Positions 1 through 10,750 are shown, counted from the stretch's first letter. The stretch: DNA of 64,000 bases from Bigelowiella natans CCMP2755 (GCA_000320545.1 ADNK01001003.1:1-64000); one strand, 5' to 3'. Notes: generated by a model from the letters alone, not told the origin. Numbers and translations: made by a program.

Positions 1-1115
1 GAAGACCCCTGGGAAAAAGATGATAAACTACTCAGGTCCTCGCAAATACATTTCAACATGAGTGCAACATTCATCTGATATAGAACAATATCTGTTCCAC
101 TTGGTCTTAAACCCGAAATCTCTTATTTGTTCCGTTTTGCACACCTCTCTCCTCCTCCTCCTCCCCCCCCCCCCCCCTCTCTCTCTCTCCTTTTCGTTCT
201 GTTACGGGCTGATGTTGGTGCTACATCCGATCAGAAACCGCGATTTCCCGGGCGGTCCTCCCCCTCCCATCCCTTGGGCTGACCCCCTTCATGTTCCAGT
301 ACCTAGAGTCGGCACCCTGGTAGAGGACGTAGCTTCTTTTAGAACAATGACTTCACACTGCTCAAAACTACATCCAAAGTATTTTCGAATCACTGCTGCT
401 GCTACCACTACTACCACCACCACCACCACCACGCAGGTACCATAGTTTGGCTAGAAGTGTAGGGACGCCAGGACCTCTTCTTGTTAGATATTTGGGATTG
501 ATGTTTATGAGGTAGTACACTTTCGAGCGGCAGGGTCGTGTGAAGGCATCACCTGCCGCCCCGCTCCAAGATTTGTCCATCGAGTTATTGTCTGCATATG
601 GCATTCCCTACGATTGTGAAAACAACTAAGATTTTTTGCCCGGAAAAACAGCTAAAAATGCTGCTTCCTGCGTGTTTCGGAACCAGCCATGCCTTCGAAA
701 AGTTTTGATTATTCTTGCTTTCAGCGCGGTGACTGTGCCTCCGTCATTTGCTTTATTTCCACATCGAGGTCACATCCCGATCTCCAGGTATGCAAGTCGA
801 TATTCACTCGGGGCATTGACAAAATGGTATTTTTTTGATTTGGTCGTTTCTGCTCCAATTCAGCTTGGAACCAGAGATTCAGGCGGCAGCAAGAGATTGC
901 GGCTCGGAACATCTTACTTACAACAAGGGATTATGAGCGACAGTTCCTACGCCGCTTACGTTCGCATAAAAAGCGCACCTGTGCATGTGTGACTGTACCG
1001 CCTTTTGAGAGCTAAGAAAGTAATACAAATTTCAGCTATTATCTAAATTGGACGTATACTGCTACATTCGCGCTGAATGGGTGCAGCTATGTATCAACTC
1101 TAGGTGTAACGTTTA
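1..1115. other. stretch without a supported gene
   Basis: I see no supported gene. The stretch holds a poly-C/CT tract near 163-192 and an ACC triplet run near 405-432. A hydrophobic frame on the plus strand around 690-785 is bordered by a possible acceptor (ttgctttcag, ending 725) and a possible donor (gtatgc, 789). It could be an exon, but it cannot be linked to anything. Confidence 0.5.
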
Positions 1116-1199
1116 TGAGACGGATATAATGATTAGTTCAAATTTGATCAATAGTCATCCTAATGTAGCTATGCAATGCAGCGGCTATAGCACTTAGAT
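1116..1199 (-). mobile_element. 3' tail of a non-LTR (LINE-type) element, copy 1
   Basis: On the minus strand this encodes the peptide AIAAALHSYIRMTIDQI and a stop, then about 20 nt ending in the complement of tgagacggat. The same ending is found near 15,193 and 35,040. The copy at 35 kb links it to a Cys/His knuckle of the kind found at the C-terminus of LINE reverse transcriptases. This copy keeps under 100 bp, as expected for severe 5' truncation. The match was made by eye between copies. Confidence 0.55.
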
Positions 1200-2056
1200 T
1201 ATAGTGCATATATTGTATAGACTGTGTCAATTATGTTGGTATCTGGCGCAAGAATAGGTTAAGGTATAGCTCCACGGCAACACAGCTTCTCCTACCCATG
1301 TAGTAATAATTAGAGTAACATGGCCAAGGAATCTGCGACGTGTTCCGAGCATAGCTAAGATTCCGTCTCCATGTCGCTGCATGCATGTCTATGTTGCTAG
1401 CTACTAGCTAGTTTCATTCTGGCAAATCGTGTCTGCATGTTACGTTCGGTGTTCTAGCTTTGTTATACGCAATGTGCAACATTGAAACTGTGTGTAGGGT
1501 TTGACTCGCTGCATCCCTGCCCTCCGATTTGGAGCACACACAGCTACATCTAGATGTGTGCATCGCACAAGGATACGATTACAGACAGGGATTCCTGTGT
1601 CTGTTGTGAGGTCAGGCGCGTTCACATCTTGTTCTAGTGCAGGCAGCATCATCAATCGTCGAGATCGTGCCCATGCACCGGTGTCGTATGCGCACGTATA
1701 CATGTAGACAACTATCAGCACAGCGGATCGGCCAGGCATCGAGCATATGCAAGTTTAAGCGTAGCTAAAACGATGTTCTGAAAACGACATTTACATACAT
1801 ATACAGGCGTGTGCGAAAAACGGCCATTTACTCTGTGGTGATTCGCCCTATGCACGGCCTTCGCTGGAATTATTCTTCAACGTTTGACGATCGTGAGCAG
1901 TAGCCTAACCTCACTACCGCAGAGGCCGTAGCAAGTATTCTCTCCAACTTGTTTTCTCTTGACCATCATGTTGAACAACTGCATGATACACAAATTTTGA
2001 GCTCTGCGACACTACATTCGTGAATTCACGATGGAGCTACAACTATGACGATGATC
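1200..2056. other. stretch without a supported gene
   Basis: Nothing that reads as coding was found on either strand. Short frames near 1440-1740 exist on both strands without splice sites or recognisable protein character. Confidence 0.5.
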
Positions 2057-2499
2057 CTAAGGCGATGAAGAGACAGCTGTGTGCTCAGCGACTAGGTTTT
2101 GAAGATCTTCCTTCTTAGCGCCCTGAATTTTTAGAGACGGCATTTATATCATGATTCCTCAAACAGAAATATATATCCCCCACAATTATCACTGCATCAC
2201 CTTCACGATGGCTATGTTCTTTTCGTTCTTGTAGAAAAAGAAGGTGGGGAGGACCTAATACGAGCAAGAAATCAGGTGTTAAAAATAAGGTGTTAATGGC
2301 ACGTTTGTATTGTAGGAGATCAGAATGGGGAACTCACTCTAACTCCGAGCTCATTGACAAGCTCGCGGTTGTCCCCTGCACAGTTCATCTTTATGATTTC
2401 CAGGGAATCGGCATTGTCACGGGCTAGCTCCTGAGAGTAAATAAAATTCCATTTGCAACTTGAAATACATGCGTAGAGACATGCTGTAGAGACATACAC

Positions 2500-2535
<36 letters not shown>

Positions 2536-2959
2536 ATTCTTTTATTAAAATATAGAAAACAAGAACTATTTCGAGGTCACCTGGAGGAAAGGGTAGATCA
2601 TTTTACATGGTCCACACCTGGAGGAGGAAGTGTTAAAAATTTCAAAATATGAGTATAAACTGACCGCCATACGGCAGGATATCCCGCTGCAAATCATCCG
2701 ACTTTACGTAGTAACGGTGACAATTCTACCAGTCAGTGTAGAAGTCCACCAGCACCAACTTATCCCCCGCGTTTTTGATGGCTGCATGGTAAGAGTCCTG
2801 AGGTGTATTGTTGCCATTTCATCATATTGTCACGAGTCGAATTTCAGCTACAGAGCCCTTCCTCCTTCAGTGAAGGAAGAATGGCGCCCCTATTTCACTG
2901 GGCAGTGATCGGTACCTTATCAACCTCAGAAATCTCGCCACCAGCAAAACAGCGAGTGC
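2057..2959 (-). CDS. thioredoxin, six exons recovered, 5' end open
   Basis: Small dithiol/disulfide oxidoreductase of the thioredoxin family. Exons on the minus strand: 2916-2959, 2730-2797, 2581-2617, 2338-2430, 2201-2254 and 2057-2122 (TAG stop). All five introns have GT/AG ends and phases agree. Read in order they give EISEVDK, a KLVLVDFYTDW strand, the catalytic WCGPCKM, an ELARDNADSLEIIKMNC helix/strand, the ELGVRVLPTFFFY segment with the family's cis-proline, and a final GAKKEDLQNLVAEH helix. The intron at 2618-2729 splits the Trp codon just before CGPC, and the CA microsatellite lies in the next intron, so no single frame shows the protein. The start codon is not found. The exon at 2916-2959 begins after a plausible acceptor, so an upstream exon, possibly with a targeting peptide, is expected. 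The family call is secure; cytosolic or organellar location is unknown. Confidence 0.88.
2495..2533. repeat. (CA)n microsatellite
   Basis: Near-perfect CA dinucleotide run inside an intron (2431-2580) of the thioredoxin gene. Confidence 0.95.
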
Positions 2960-3188
2960 CTGTTAAGTTACATTCGGTTTCCGTTGGGTTTACATAAATA
3001 TTGATGTAGAATGCTTATATTGATTATCACACTTAAACAGGGGTGGCCCACACATTCGCTACACGCAACACACAACACACAACACACAACATCAATTTGT
3101 TCGTGTCGAAAACACTCGTGAGGGCAGGTGCGTGGTATTTCAAAACAAAATTTCCTGAATACAATGCGCAATTCCTAAATTTTCATAA

Positions 3189-3581
3189 GGGCTATTAAGA
3201 GGGGGGGTTCTCTATGTACTTCTGGACTGGGTAGTCGTTGCAGATCTAGCTGCTTGCAAGAAAGCTGGGGAGGACCGCATAGATCTCACTGCGTTGTGTG
3301 ACATCACCGCAGCCCTTGAAGAAACAGGCTTGAGAGGCTGTTCCAAATTTGATCGGGATCTTGTGGAAACCACAAGTAGCAGTGCCGCAGTAGCGAGTAC
3401 ACTAAAAAGAGCTACAGTAGCAGGATTCTTCATTGTTCCAGAGGTTATGTTACACCTGAAGGAAGCAAAAATCATTATCAGAGGACTAGAAAGTAACTGT
3501 GGCTTCACCATGCAAATTGAATTTACAACGTCTAAAATAGACGGGGTGAGTTACACTATCACTGGCCTGCGCAACACATAA
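3189..3581 (+). CDS. unknown protein, 3'-terminal exon
   Basis: An open frame of about 130 codons ends in TAA at 3579-3581. From about 3207 it reads as ordinary globular protein: a hydrophobic start (LYVLLDWVVVADLAACKK), amphipathic helices, then strand-like segments (AGFFIVPEVMLHLKEAKI, MQIEFTTSKIDG). There is no ATG in frame near the start. An acceptor-like AG at 3198-3199 suggests that this is a last exon whose upstream part I could not find. It faces away from the thioredoxin gene. I do not recognise the family. Confidence 0.5.
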   Translation, partial: GLLRGGVLYVLLDWVVVADLAACKKAGEDRIDLTALCDITAALEETGLRGCSKFDRDLVETTSSSAAVASTLKRATVAGFFIVPEVMLHLKEAKIIIRGLESNCGFTMQIEFTTSKIDGVSYTITGLRNT

Positions 3582-3758
3582 AGTTCCTTCGCGAACACGC
3601 GTCGGATGGAACGAACTTAGATGATTAGATGCCATACCACTCTTCTGTGCGGTATTCTTCACAATGCTAAGACGTAAACGAATATTTCCAAACTCCTTAA
3701 CCCTTTCTATAATCCTTCGGAAAAAAACTCCTCTCTTCCCCCCCCTCGCTGCAGCTTC

Positions 3759-4181
3759 CTACCTTAATGCCGTTCTGGATGTCGCAGTGTGTATCTGTAC
3801 CTTCTCATAACATGGAGAAATATCCCAAATCCAGGGCAAAATATGCATTTTGAGGACACAAATCGTTGTCGCGTGTGTGAACTTCTGCAATCTCTGCTCT
3901 TGGTTGTGGTCCCCCCCAAATAAGGTTGCCACAAAGAGGACTCGATTCAAGCAAACGACAAACTCATCGCGGCATTCCGATGGAAACGAATGGACGGCTT
4001 CTTCTATTTCTTCCCAAAAGACGGGACGGACCACACGCGACATGGTTGGGCGCAAAAAACACGAGTTTTTGTTTTTTGCGTTGCGAGCTGGAATGCGAAT
4101 CGGCAGTGCCAGGTACTGCCCGTTGTTTCTCGATGAGAAATCGAGAAATCGACTCCAATATAGATCTACTCCAATGCACAT
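3759..4181 (-). CDS. hypothetical ORF beginning in the inverted duplication
   Basis: An ATG at 4181 opens a frame of about 140 codons. Its first codons read MCIGV, the same as the HMG-box gene on the other strand, because both starts lie in the arms of an inverted repeat. The rest (for example RPVFWEEIEEAVHSFPSE) has no HMG-box and no family I recognise. It may be a gene using a copied promoter, or chance reading of duplicated flank. No introns were needed. Coding status is doubtful. Confidence 0.3.
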   Translation of the reverse strand: MCIGVDLYWSRFLDFSSRNNGQYLALPIRIPARNAKNKNSCFLRPTMSRVVRPVFWEEIEEAVHSFPSECRDEFVVCLNRVLFVATLFGGDHNQEQRLQKFTHATTICVLKMHILPWIWDISPCYEKVQIHTATSRTALR

Positions 4182-4787
4182 TGTTGTCATGGTGAAAAGC
4201 TGTTCTCCTTTCATAGTAGTTCCGCGGGTATTGCGTAGTGTCCTGTGCAGTACTCCAACCTTGTAGATGAGAGTTGAAATGGGCGACGATACACACCTAA
4301 CGGAAAGGGGAAATAAATTGGAAACCAGGCTATTTCCCCAATGGTGTTTGTTGCGCTCGTGGAGGGAAGTAATCTTGTGAAGGAAAAAGGCGAGAAAAGC
4401 CTAAAACTTGACATCCCACAACTGAAGGTACCCACATCAAACGAGTCAACTCGCAGAAAATCCCTAAAAATTCACTCATCGGAAGCTCAACTCTCAGGGG
4501 GTACTTTTTGATGGATACTGTGTCGGTACCCGCAGGTTTCTTTCAAGCACGAAGTGATCGTAGATCTGTAGTGAAGATCCAGTCTGCGATCGTGCATCCC
4601 GCCCATTTCCTAGCAGATCTTTTGCCGCTGTGTGTGTCCAGAATCTATTTTTAATCATCTTGTTGAAGAGAAAAGTTACATTCTCTTATCCACGAGAAAA
4701 GTTGGAGTACTGTACAGGTCACTGACCAACCCAGAAGCCATACGCAATACCCGCGGAACCTCAACCAGCTTTCATAATGTGCATTGG
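4171..4787. repeat. inverted duplication of a promoter/start-codon region
   Basis: The arms are about 4171-4263 and 4701-4790, in opposite orientation with about 440 bp between. Shared blocks, in the same order in each arm: gttggagtactg, then acagg and cac, then acgcaatacccgcggaac, then cagcttt, then atgtgcattggagt. Differences are mainly short insertions. Each arm ends in an ATG reading MCIGV outward, so the conserved blocks sit where core promoter and 5' UTR elements would be. Compared by eye. Confidence 0.75.
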
Positions 4788-5787
4788 AGTCGTCCGGGCG
4801 CAAGTCGTGCATGCCACGCCCGCATCAGTCTTACTTGACCTCAACGGAGGGGAGAAAATTAAATCAGAAGCTGCAAGGATCATTCCCCACAGAAGACGCA
4901 AGATGAGAAAGCTAAGAAAGCTGAAGAAACCTAAAAGACCAAAGACTGCGTACAACTTTTTCCAGCTTGATCAAAAGGAATATGCTCAGGGATGTTTGGT
5001 CCACAACGAGGAGTATGCCCGTACCATTGGGCAACTTTGGAAACACCTCACACGAGAACGTCGTGCCTACTATCAGATGCTTTCTGTCAATGACCGGCGA
5101 AGATATGAGAGCGAAAACAAAGAGTACCTCAAAGCCCTGGCTGGAAAAATGAAAAAAAAAAAGTCGAAGCAATCTGTGAAGAGAGAGTCTCTTCCCTCAA
5201 TGAAATCAGAACCTCTGTCCTCGGAACCGCCAGTCTACCTAACGTCTAGTTCAGAGCCCTCAGTGTCCTTTTCACCATTCGCTTCAGAACCACCTGCCAA
5301 GCCTTCTGTGAAGGTAAATCTACCACCCTTTAAGGAATCAGAGCCTCTTTCCTTTGTAAAATCAGAACAATCCTATCTGACATCTGATTCGGAACCTTCA
5401 ACACCACTTCTATCGACTATCAAACCTTCTCTGCTTCTAAAATCTGCTTTAACTCCATCTGACGAAGGAAAAACAAAAATTCCAAACCAAGTGTCTACAG
5501 ACACTAACTCCGGCACCAAAAGGAAAAAAATACTCGACGAACCTATCGCCAAAAGATATAAATGTGTAGGCCTTCCTGACTTAGTGGAGGATAGCTTCGA
5601 TACCGCTCCATCACATGCGCCTTCAGTCATGCCCGATGAAGATGTCACAACGCAATCGAAAGTAAATGAAGCCGACGCCGACGCATTCGAATTTCTCGAT
5701 CTCGATTTAGGATTTGACACTCACAGCCCAAGCATCTTCAACGATCAGGATCACGCCTTCGTTGATGACGCATTGATTGGATTCTAG
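4777..5787 (+). CDS. HMG-box protein, probable transcription or chromatin factor
   Basis: Intronless, 336 residues from the ATG at 4777. After a basic stretch (HRRRKMRKLRKLKKPKRP) comes one HMG box at about residues 48-120: KRPKTAYNFFQLDQ, then ARTIGQLWKHLTRERRAYYQ, then DRRRYESENKEYL. The spacing of basic and aromatic residues fits helices 1-3 of the family, which bind and bend DNA in the nucleus. A lysine run follows. Residues 140-250 hold repeated Ser-Glu-Pro/KSEP units, and the C-terminus is acidic and hydrophobic (EFLDLDLGF, DDALIGF), as in activation domains. The ATG lies in one arm of the inverted duplication, so the first five residues are shared with the facing ORF. A later start is possible, but no other Met precedes the box until the basic stretch. 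DNA sequence specificity cannot be told. Confidence 0.88.
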   Translation: MCIGVVRAQVVHATPASVLLDLNGGEKIKSEAARIIPHRRRKMRKLRKLKKPKRPKTAYNFFQLDQKEYAQGCLVHNEEYARTIGQLWKHLTRERRAYYQMLSVNDRRRYESENKEYLKALAGKMKKKKSKQSVKRESLPSMKSEPLSSEPPVYLTSSSEPSVSFSPFASEPPAKPSVKVNLPPFKESEPLSFVKSEQSYLTSDSEPSTPLLSTIKPSLLLKSALTPSDEGKTKIPNQVSTDTNSGTKRKKILDEPIAKRYKCVGLPDLVEDSFDTAPSHAPSVMPDEDVTTQSKVNEADADAFEFLDLDLGFDTHSPSIFNDQDHAFVDDALIGF

Positions 5788-6371
5788 TTGCTGTAAGTGC
5801 TGAAATTCCACATGAAAGTAGTTGTGCATTGGCTACTATCCGAATAATGAGTCCACGATGTGACAGACGAGTCAGATTCACACATGTAAATGTTGGATCA
5901 CAATGCAAATGAACAATATCCAATGATCGAGACTGCCGAAACATGAATCAAATGGCTAGGAATTGAGCGCACACTGCACCTATGAGCGCCTGCGACGCGC
6001 ACCACGACGCATGTTGCGCTACCAGCTGCTCGATCTATAGATCTCCTAGTACTAGCGTGCAGATTGCATCCTAACCACATGTGTGGACGTGCTTGGCTTG
6101 GTCAAGCTATCTTGCAGCCATGGTGCCACGCGAACTTGTGATGCAAAGCATGCATGTCATGGCTAGATGACAACAACTACAACGAATCTGTCACAGCAGC
6201 CAAACTATCGCCACGATGGCTACAATTTTGGTGCGACAGCATGCACAGATGAACGTTGTCATGAAATGACTGGAGGTGACAACCAGCCATGTTAACGTAC
6301 AGCGCATTTCATGGGATTCAAAAGGGTTTAAATGTGTCTAAATACCTTTATCATCTACGACAATTGGCAGG
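5788..6371. other. stretch without a supported gene
   Basis: Rich in catgcatg- and tgcatgt-type words also common near 9, 14.7, 29.5 and 35.6 kb. No coding frame, RNA gene or complete repeat unit could be defined. Confidence 0.5.
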
Positions 6372-8185
6372 CTAAGAGACAATGGAGGCATTTGCAATCA
6401 ATGGTAAGATCACGCCTTCCAAATATGCATCATTTTCAGCAGACGCTTGCGATCTTAAAACTGCAATTTTTGCTTTAAGATCGCGTTTCAGATGATTCAT
6501 TTCATTTTGAAGAACCGAATAGGAAGACTTCACGTCCATAGGGGTGGCTTCGTCATCACTGCTAAGACAATCCTCATCATTTTTCCGTAATCGCTCCTCC
6601 AATGAGTTATACTCGTCCAGAAGTTTCAAAAGTGGAACATATCTTTTACCTACTTCTTCAATCCATCTGAACACACAGACCTCTCCTTCTCTGAGAGAAA
6701 TTCACATACAATTCGAAATAATAAGAATCGCATCGCTTCTGAGCTACGTAATAATAGATACCTTATTTTCAGGAAAAAATAATCATCCTGGCAAGCTTGA
6801 GTTGTGACTTTTTCCGCCTCAGAAATCGCACGCAGTTGTTGTTCTGCGACTACCAGCATGGATTCTAGAGTTCTCAGCTCATTTTCAACGCTCAACGGCT
6901 CTGTTTGGCCAAACCTCATTGTCACTGTCCGCCCTCCCATGGACGAAGGTACTTTGACAGATTCCGCGAGAACCTGCGCTCGTTGCAGGGCAAACATACG
7001 TTGGGTGTTCGGATCCGAGTAGTTCGCAGATATTTCGATTATCTCTGGTCCAATGGATACAAAACCCGTGTCGAATGCTACATCTCCTCCTTCCGTATCA
7101 CCACGAACCTCTCCCTTTCCGCCTCCACATGGAACAAACCCGTATCCAAGAAGCATAAGCAAGTCCGATTTGGGGGGCTGCCCATAGTTAAATAGAATCT
7201 GCCCTCCACAGGGAATTTCTTTCTCTGGTTTCACCACAACTCTAAAGGTTTGTTCAGTTGTATCAAATCTCCATTCAGCGTTAGCATGTCCTGTATCGTG
7301 GTTAACAAAATCAGCTAGGGGAACTAGCAGGGGCTCAGGATCGATGGAAAAGTCGCTCCCCGATTTCGAAAACGAACGCGTCGTAAGCACCAAATAAGCC
7401 CAAAGGAGATCTTGAAGCCGGAGGCGAATTTTTTCGTTATATCGATCGCGGGTGAGGACAACATCTGTGAGACACTGATCCAATTTCTTCGCAAAGTTTG
7501 TACCGGCCAGTAATTGCATCGCCGGACTTTGCGTTTTCATCAGCGGATGATCTCGAAAATCCCACAATGAGGGCAGAGTTTGTAAATAGCTATACCATTT
7601 CGAACCCTTTTTCTTGCGCTTTTCTGCGGCGAGTTTTATGAGCATGAGATGAAGATCAGCAACTTGCCGTGTTGAACTGTTCGAGTTTTCTTCTAGAACC
7701 AGCTGCACGATTTCCTGCTCTTTCCTTAAGCCGCTTGGGCTGAGTGTTAGGTTTGCGGGAGCTTTCAGGATGCAATCATTCCCCTTCAAGTTTTCATGGG
7801 TATAAAGTCCGCGAAGCCCATTTGCATCCGCTTGAGTGTAGAGACCATGGGACATGTAGCAACCTTGCTCCTGCATCCATTTTCGGAGATCTTCGAAAGT
7901 TGCTTCATCGCTCTTGGATGAAGCCCCTAAGAGCTGCCGTTCAGAATGTCGGCGGTAAGTACGTAAGTTAGAAAAGAATCTCCCCAGATTCTTGATTCTC
8001 CGTCCATTCTTATCTACATGGGCAAGGCGGTATCGCAAGTCGGTCCTTCTCTGACCCGAAAAGCTGGACGGGCCTGCACCACGTTTCCAGGATCCTGACC
8101 CCCTCCCAAGAGAGTCGAGACTACCATAAAATGTGAGCGCGAATGCTACAAGCCAGCAGACTCGAGTTAAGACGTTGTAGAGCAT
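6372..8185 (-). CDS. SET-domain protein methyltransferase, Rubisco-LSMT/SETD3 type
   Basis: Two exons: 6762-8185 and 6372-6690, with a 71-nt GT-AG intron (6691-6761) interrupting an Arg codon; 580 residues. This family methylates lysine or histidine side chains of proteins with S-adenosylmethionine. SET hallmarks: LVPLADFVNHD (the NH motif) near residue 290, then GGQILFNYGQPPKSDLLMLLGYGFV with the NYG motif and catalytic-type Tyr. The C-terminal half (from about 380) is helical, matching the Rubs-subst-binding domain, and includes an RWIEEVGKRYVPLLKLLDEY helix. The N-terminus (MLYNVLTRVCWLVAFALTFYG) is a signal- or targeting-like hydrophobic segment followed by an Arg/Ser-rich stretch, consistent with organelle or secretory import. 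The ATG is only 6 bp from the stop of the next gene upstream, so the true 5' end may lie further up. The substrate is not deducible. Confidence 0.85.
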
Positions 8186-8191
8186 CGAATG

Positions 8192-8795
8192 TCAAGCGGA
8201 TAGCATCGCCGCCCTGGGGGGGAAGGTCAAACCCCGTTTTTGCAATAAGACAAGCATAATTCCTGCTCGCATTCGGAAATTAAATGCCGTTACGTTGTCG
8301 GCGAGGGTGACTTTGAGAACCCCCTGTGTTTCTAAGTTTTCCTCCGGTTTTCCGAACAAAATTGGGATGAACATCCTCTTCCGCGAGTTTTCCTGAGCAC
8401 TTCCCCCGGAAATGTGGAGGAAGCCTTCGGGAAATCCATCAGGAAGAATTCGCATCTTCTTGAGAAGGAGAAATTGTGCCTGCGACAATCAAATCAGAAT
8501 GTCGCAACACTAGTCGTGCGTAGGAACGGAGCAGGAACGCGGAGTCCTCTCGGAGGCAGATAGCACAGCTAGACAGGAGAGGGCTTGCCCCACACCACAT
8601 GGCCACGAAGATTACCACAGCGACCATGACAGGGAGGAAGGAAAATGGCGCAGGAAAGAATGTGAAAAGATTCGAGCGAAGTAGGACGAAACCAGAGTTG
8701 GAGAATCCTGATGAAGAACAAGCATCGGCACTGCCGCCGATTGTCATGCCAGTTGCGCTGCCCAAATTACGAAGAAAGAAAACAACTGAGGACAT
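8192..8795 (-). CDS. unknown two-exon gene with a hydrophobic segment
   Basis: Proposed exons are 8511-8795 (ATG at 8795) and 8192-8479, joined over a 31-nt GT-AG intron (8480-8510); 190 residues. The first exon has a membrane-like segment (APFSFLPVMVAVVIFVAMW, about residues 48-66). The second reads smoothly (FLLLKKMRILPDGFPEGF, KVTLADNVTAFNFRMRAGIM). No family is recognised. The next gene starts 6 bp beyond the stop. A donor near 8234 (CGGG/gtttga) and an acceptor before AFALTFYG near 8148 are in phase and would fuse this frame to the SET gene, so this may be its 5' part. An antisense frame at 8599-8838 (plus strand, 79 codons, charged) is a competing reading. Confidence 0.4.
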
Positions 8796-8838
8796 GAGTC
8801 GACTTCTATTAAAAAGTAGGAACGATGAAGATAATTAA

Positions 8839-10078
8839 AATTCAGAGGACTACGCACAGTGGGATTGCCTACTGTGATTTTCGAAGTCGTTTTGCATCGA
8901 GTGAATCAATGCGATGAACGGAAGTTTTCAAAGCGGATCGAAAGGAATGGTTTTCAACATGGAAATGAAGGTCTATGTTACGAGTGAATTATGCCACCAT
9001 CTACAATTTAGACTGAAGCGTTGTGCAGCAATGCAGCTGTTGGGCTGATGCTCTTCTAAATCAACGAGCAGTGAGAAATCAAATGATCAAAGGATGTTGA
9101 ATGAGTCTTGAGAAGGGACATGAATGTCAACATGATGGACACAGTACATCACATCACGCATGTCTGTGATTAACGTGAAATGTGTCAATGCAAATGACAG
9201 ACATGCAATGCTAGAATGCCACACGCTAGCACGTGACACTTCCACGATGTCACAACTCGCGGTCAAACCCGGCAACACTTGGCTGCAGCGCAAAAGGCGA
9301 GGCGTGCGCGTACACGCGCACCGAATCACATTGATGAATTCGATCACAGAACACACTTACAGCTTGGCCGAGCGTCAACATCCAATTTTGACCGAGAAAC
9401 GACCAATGATGTGTCACTTTCGAAGGCCAAAAACGCCACATTTTCACGAAAAGTGTGAGAAGTTGCATGAGAGTTGCAAGCAATGTGTAAATGTGCAGCG
9501 CTGCAGCAGTGTTTTGAATGCGCAAGCGCGTGCACACACGCTCACCACACGCACAGGAAAATCCCAGCTGCGTGCGAACACGTCTAGACGTCCCACGCGC
9601 GCTTCGGAGTGGGTGCCGCTGATTGGCCAGCGTGCCGCGGTGGTGGGTCTGAGGTGCTGCGCACGAGTGCAGGCCTAGAGGTGCGTGCGTGCAGCAGGGT
9701 GGAACTGATGAGAGTTCCTTGCCGTCACCATGTGTGCTGCCTTGTTGGGCCGCCCCTGGCCATGCGGGACTTGTCGTGTTCGGGCAGAAGACTGCATTGT
9801 GGCGCCATGCATCGCAGCGCCACAGATCGTGCTGTGGCATGGTGTGATTTTTGGCTCTGCACCTGGGCTCGCAGTTTCGAAGAGAGATGCTGTCTCAGGC
9901 TTTGACGAACATTGACGATTCTTGTGGTTGTTGCCGTTGTTGTTGTTTTCTGCTGCTACTCCTGCGTTGGTCAGAGCTAGAGAGGTCATCAAAGCGTTGC
10001 ACGATGCATTGCACGTGGCCAACATGCATGGAAGATGCAAAGCACACATTGTAGCCATCAGCAGAGTTGATTGTCAAA
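8839..10078. other. long stretch without a supported gene
   Basis: Frames of 170-200 codons exist on both strands near 9160-9840, but they mirror each other, lack splice or domain signals and are dominated by words such as tgcatg, cgcagc and tgtcac. It looks like decayed repetitive DNA. No intact element was recognised. Confidence 0.5.
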
Positions 10079-10186
10079 ATGAGTTCTCTTTCACACGGCT
10101 CAACGTGTAGGGTTGACGAGCAACCGAAGACGAACATCTTGAGCTCACAGGATTTGCCAGTTGTCGGTCCGCTTGCTGAGAGCTAG
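10079..10186 (+). CDS. short upstream ORF, 35 codons
   Basis: ATG at 10079, TAG at 10184-10186. The peptide (MSSLSHGSTCRVDEQPKT...) looks protein-like and ends 5 bp before the ATG of the next small gene, in another frame. It could be a translational uORF of that gene or an exon joined to it by splicing. Confidence 0.25.
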   Translation: MSSLSHGSTCRVDEQPKTNILSSQDLPVVGPLAES

Positions 10187-10191
10187 AAACC

Positions 10192-10496
10192 ATGGAAGGC
10201 ACATCTTTCCCAACGATCGTTCGCATTTCTCGAGGCGAGTTCGAAAACAACAACTTGTTGGTCCCGGGGGTAGATGATTTTTTTTCTGTAGAAAAATTGG
10301 ATCCATTGCTGATGGAATCCTTGTCGTCCCTGTTTGTGCCGTAATCCTCTGTGTTTTTCCCAGAAGTACCGTTAGTTTCTACGCTGCCGCATACTTGAAT
10401 GAAAGACTTCCCAAGTCGTGCAAATATTTTGATGTAATAGGATATCTAAGTAAACATGCAACAAGGAATGTAATTTGTGTATGTCCTTGTCAATAA
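10192..10496 (+). CDS. small unknown protein, two exons
   Basis: The ATG at 10192 opens a 50-codon frame (MEGTSFPTIVRISRGEFENN..., then DDFFSVEKLDPLLMESLS). Removing a 35-nt GT-AG intron (10341-10375) joins it in phase to a 40-codon frame (FYAAAYLNERLPKSCKYFDV...) that ends at TAA 10494-10496; 89 residues in total. Read without splicing, the product is 50 residues. No family is recognised, and the intron is unusually short, so the second exon is an inference from frame and residue character. Confidence 0.35.
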
Positions 10497-10750
10497 TACA
10501 GAAATGTGATAGACTCTTTCTGTTAAAACAAAGCAGAATGAAGAAAGTTATCGACCAATTTTTGTACCGGCCAACATAAGTTTAAAGCAATTGTGTTTGC
10601 AAGCATGTCCCAGAGGCCTAAATAGATGCACGTACATGCAAGTACACAAACAGTAAGTGTAATAGTACCTACTCCAATTATATTTATATTTATATATAGA
10701 TTTATATCATATGTGTAAATATATATGTATATATATTATATATACTTTAC

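Noticed and set aside
9250-9840. Minus-strand frame of 196 codons in the repeat-rich region
   Set aside because: Mirrored by a plus-strand frame, Cys/His/Arg-rich without pattern, no splice sites or family.
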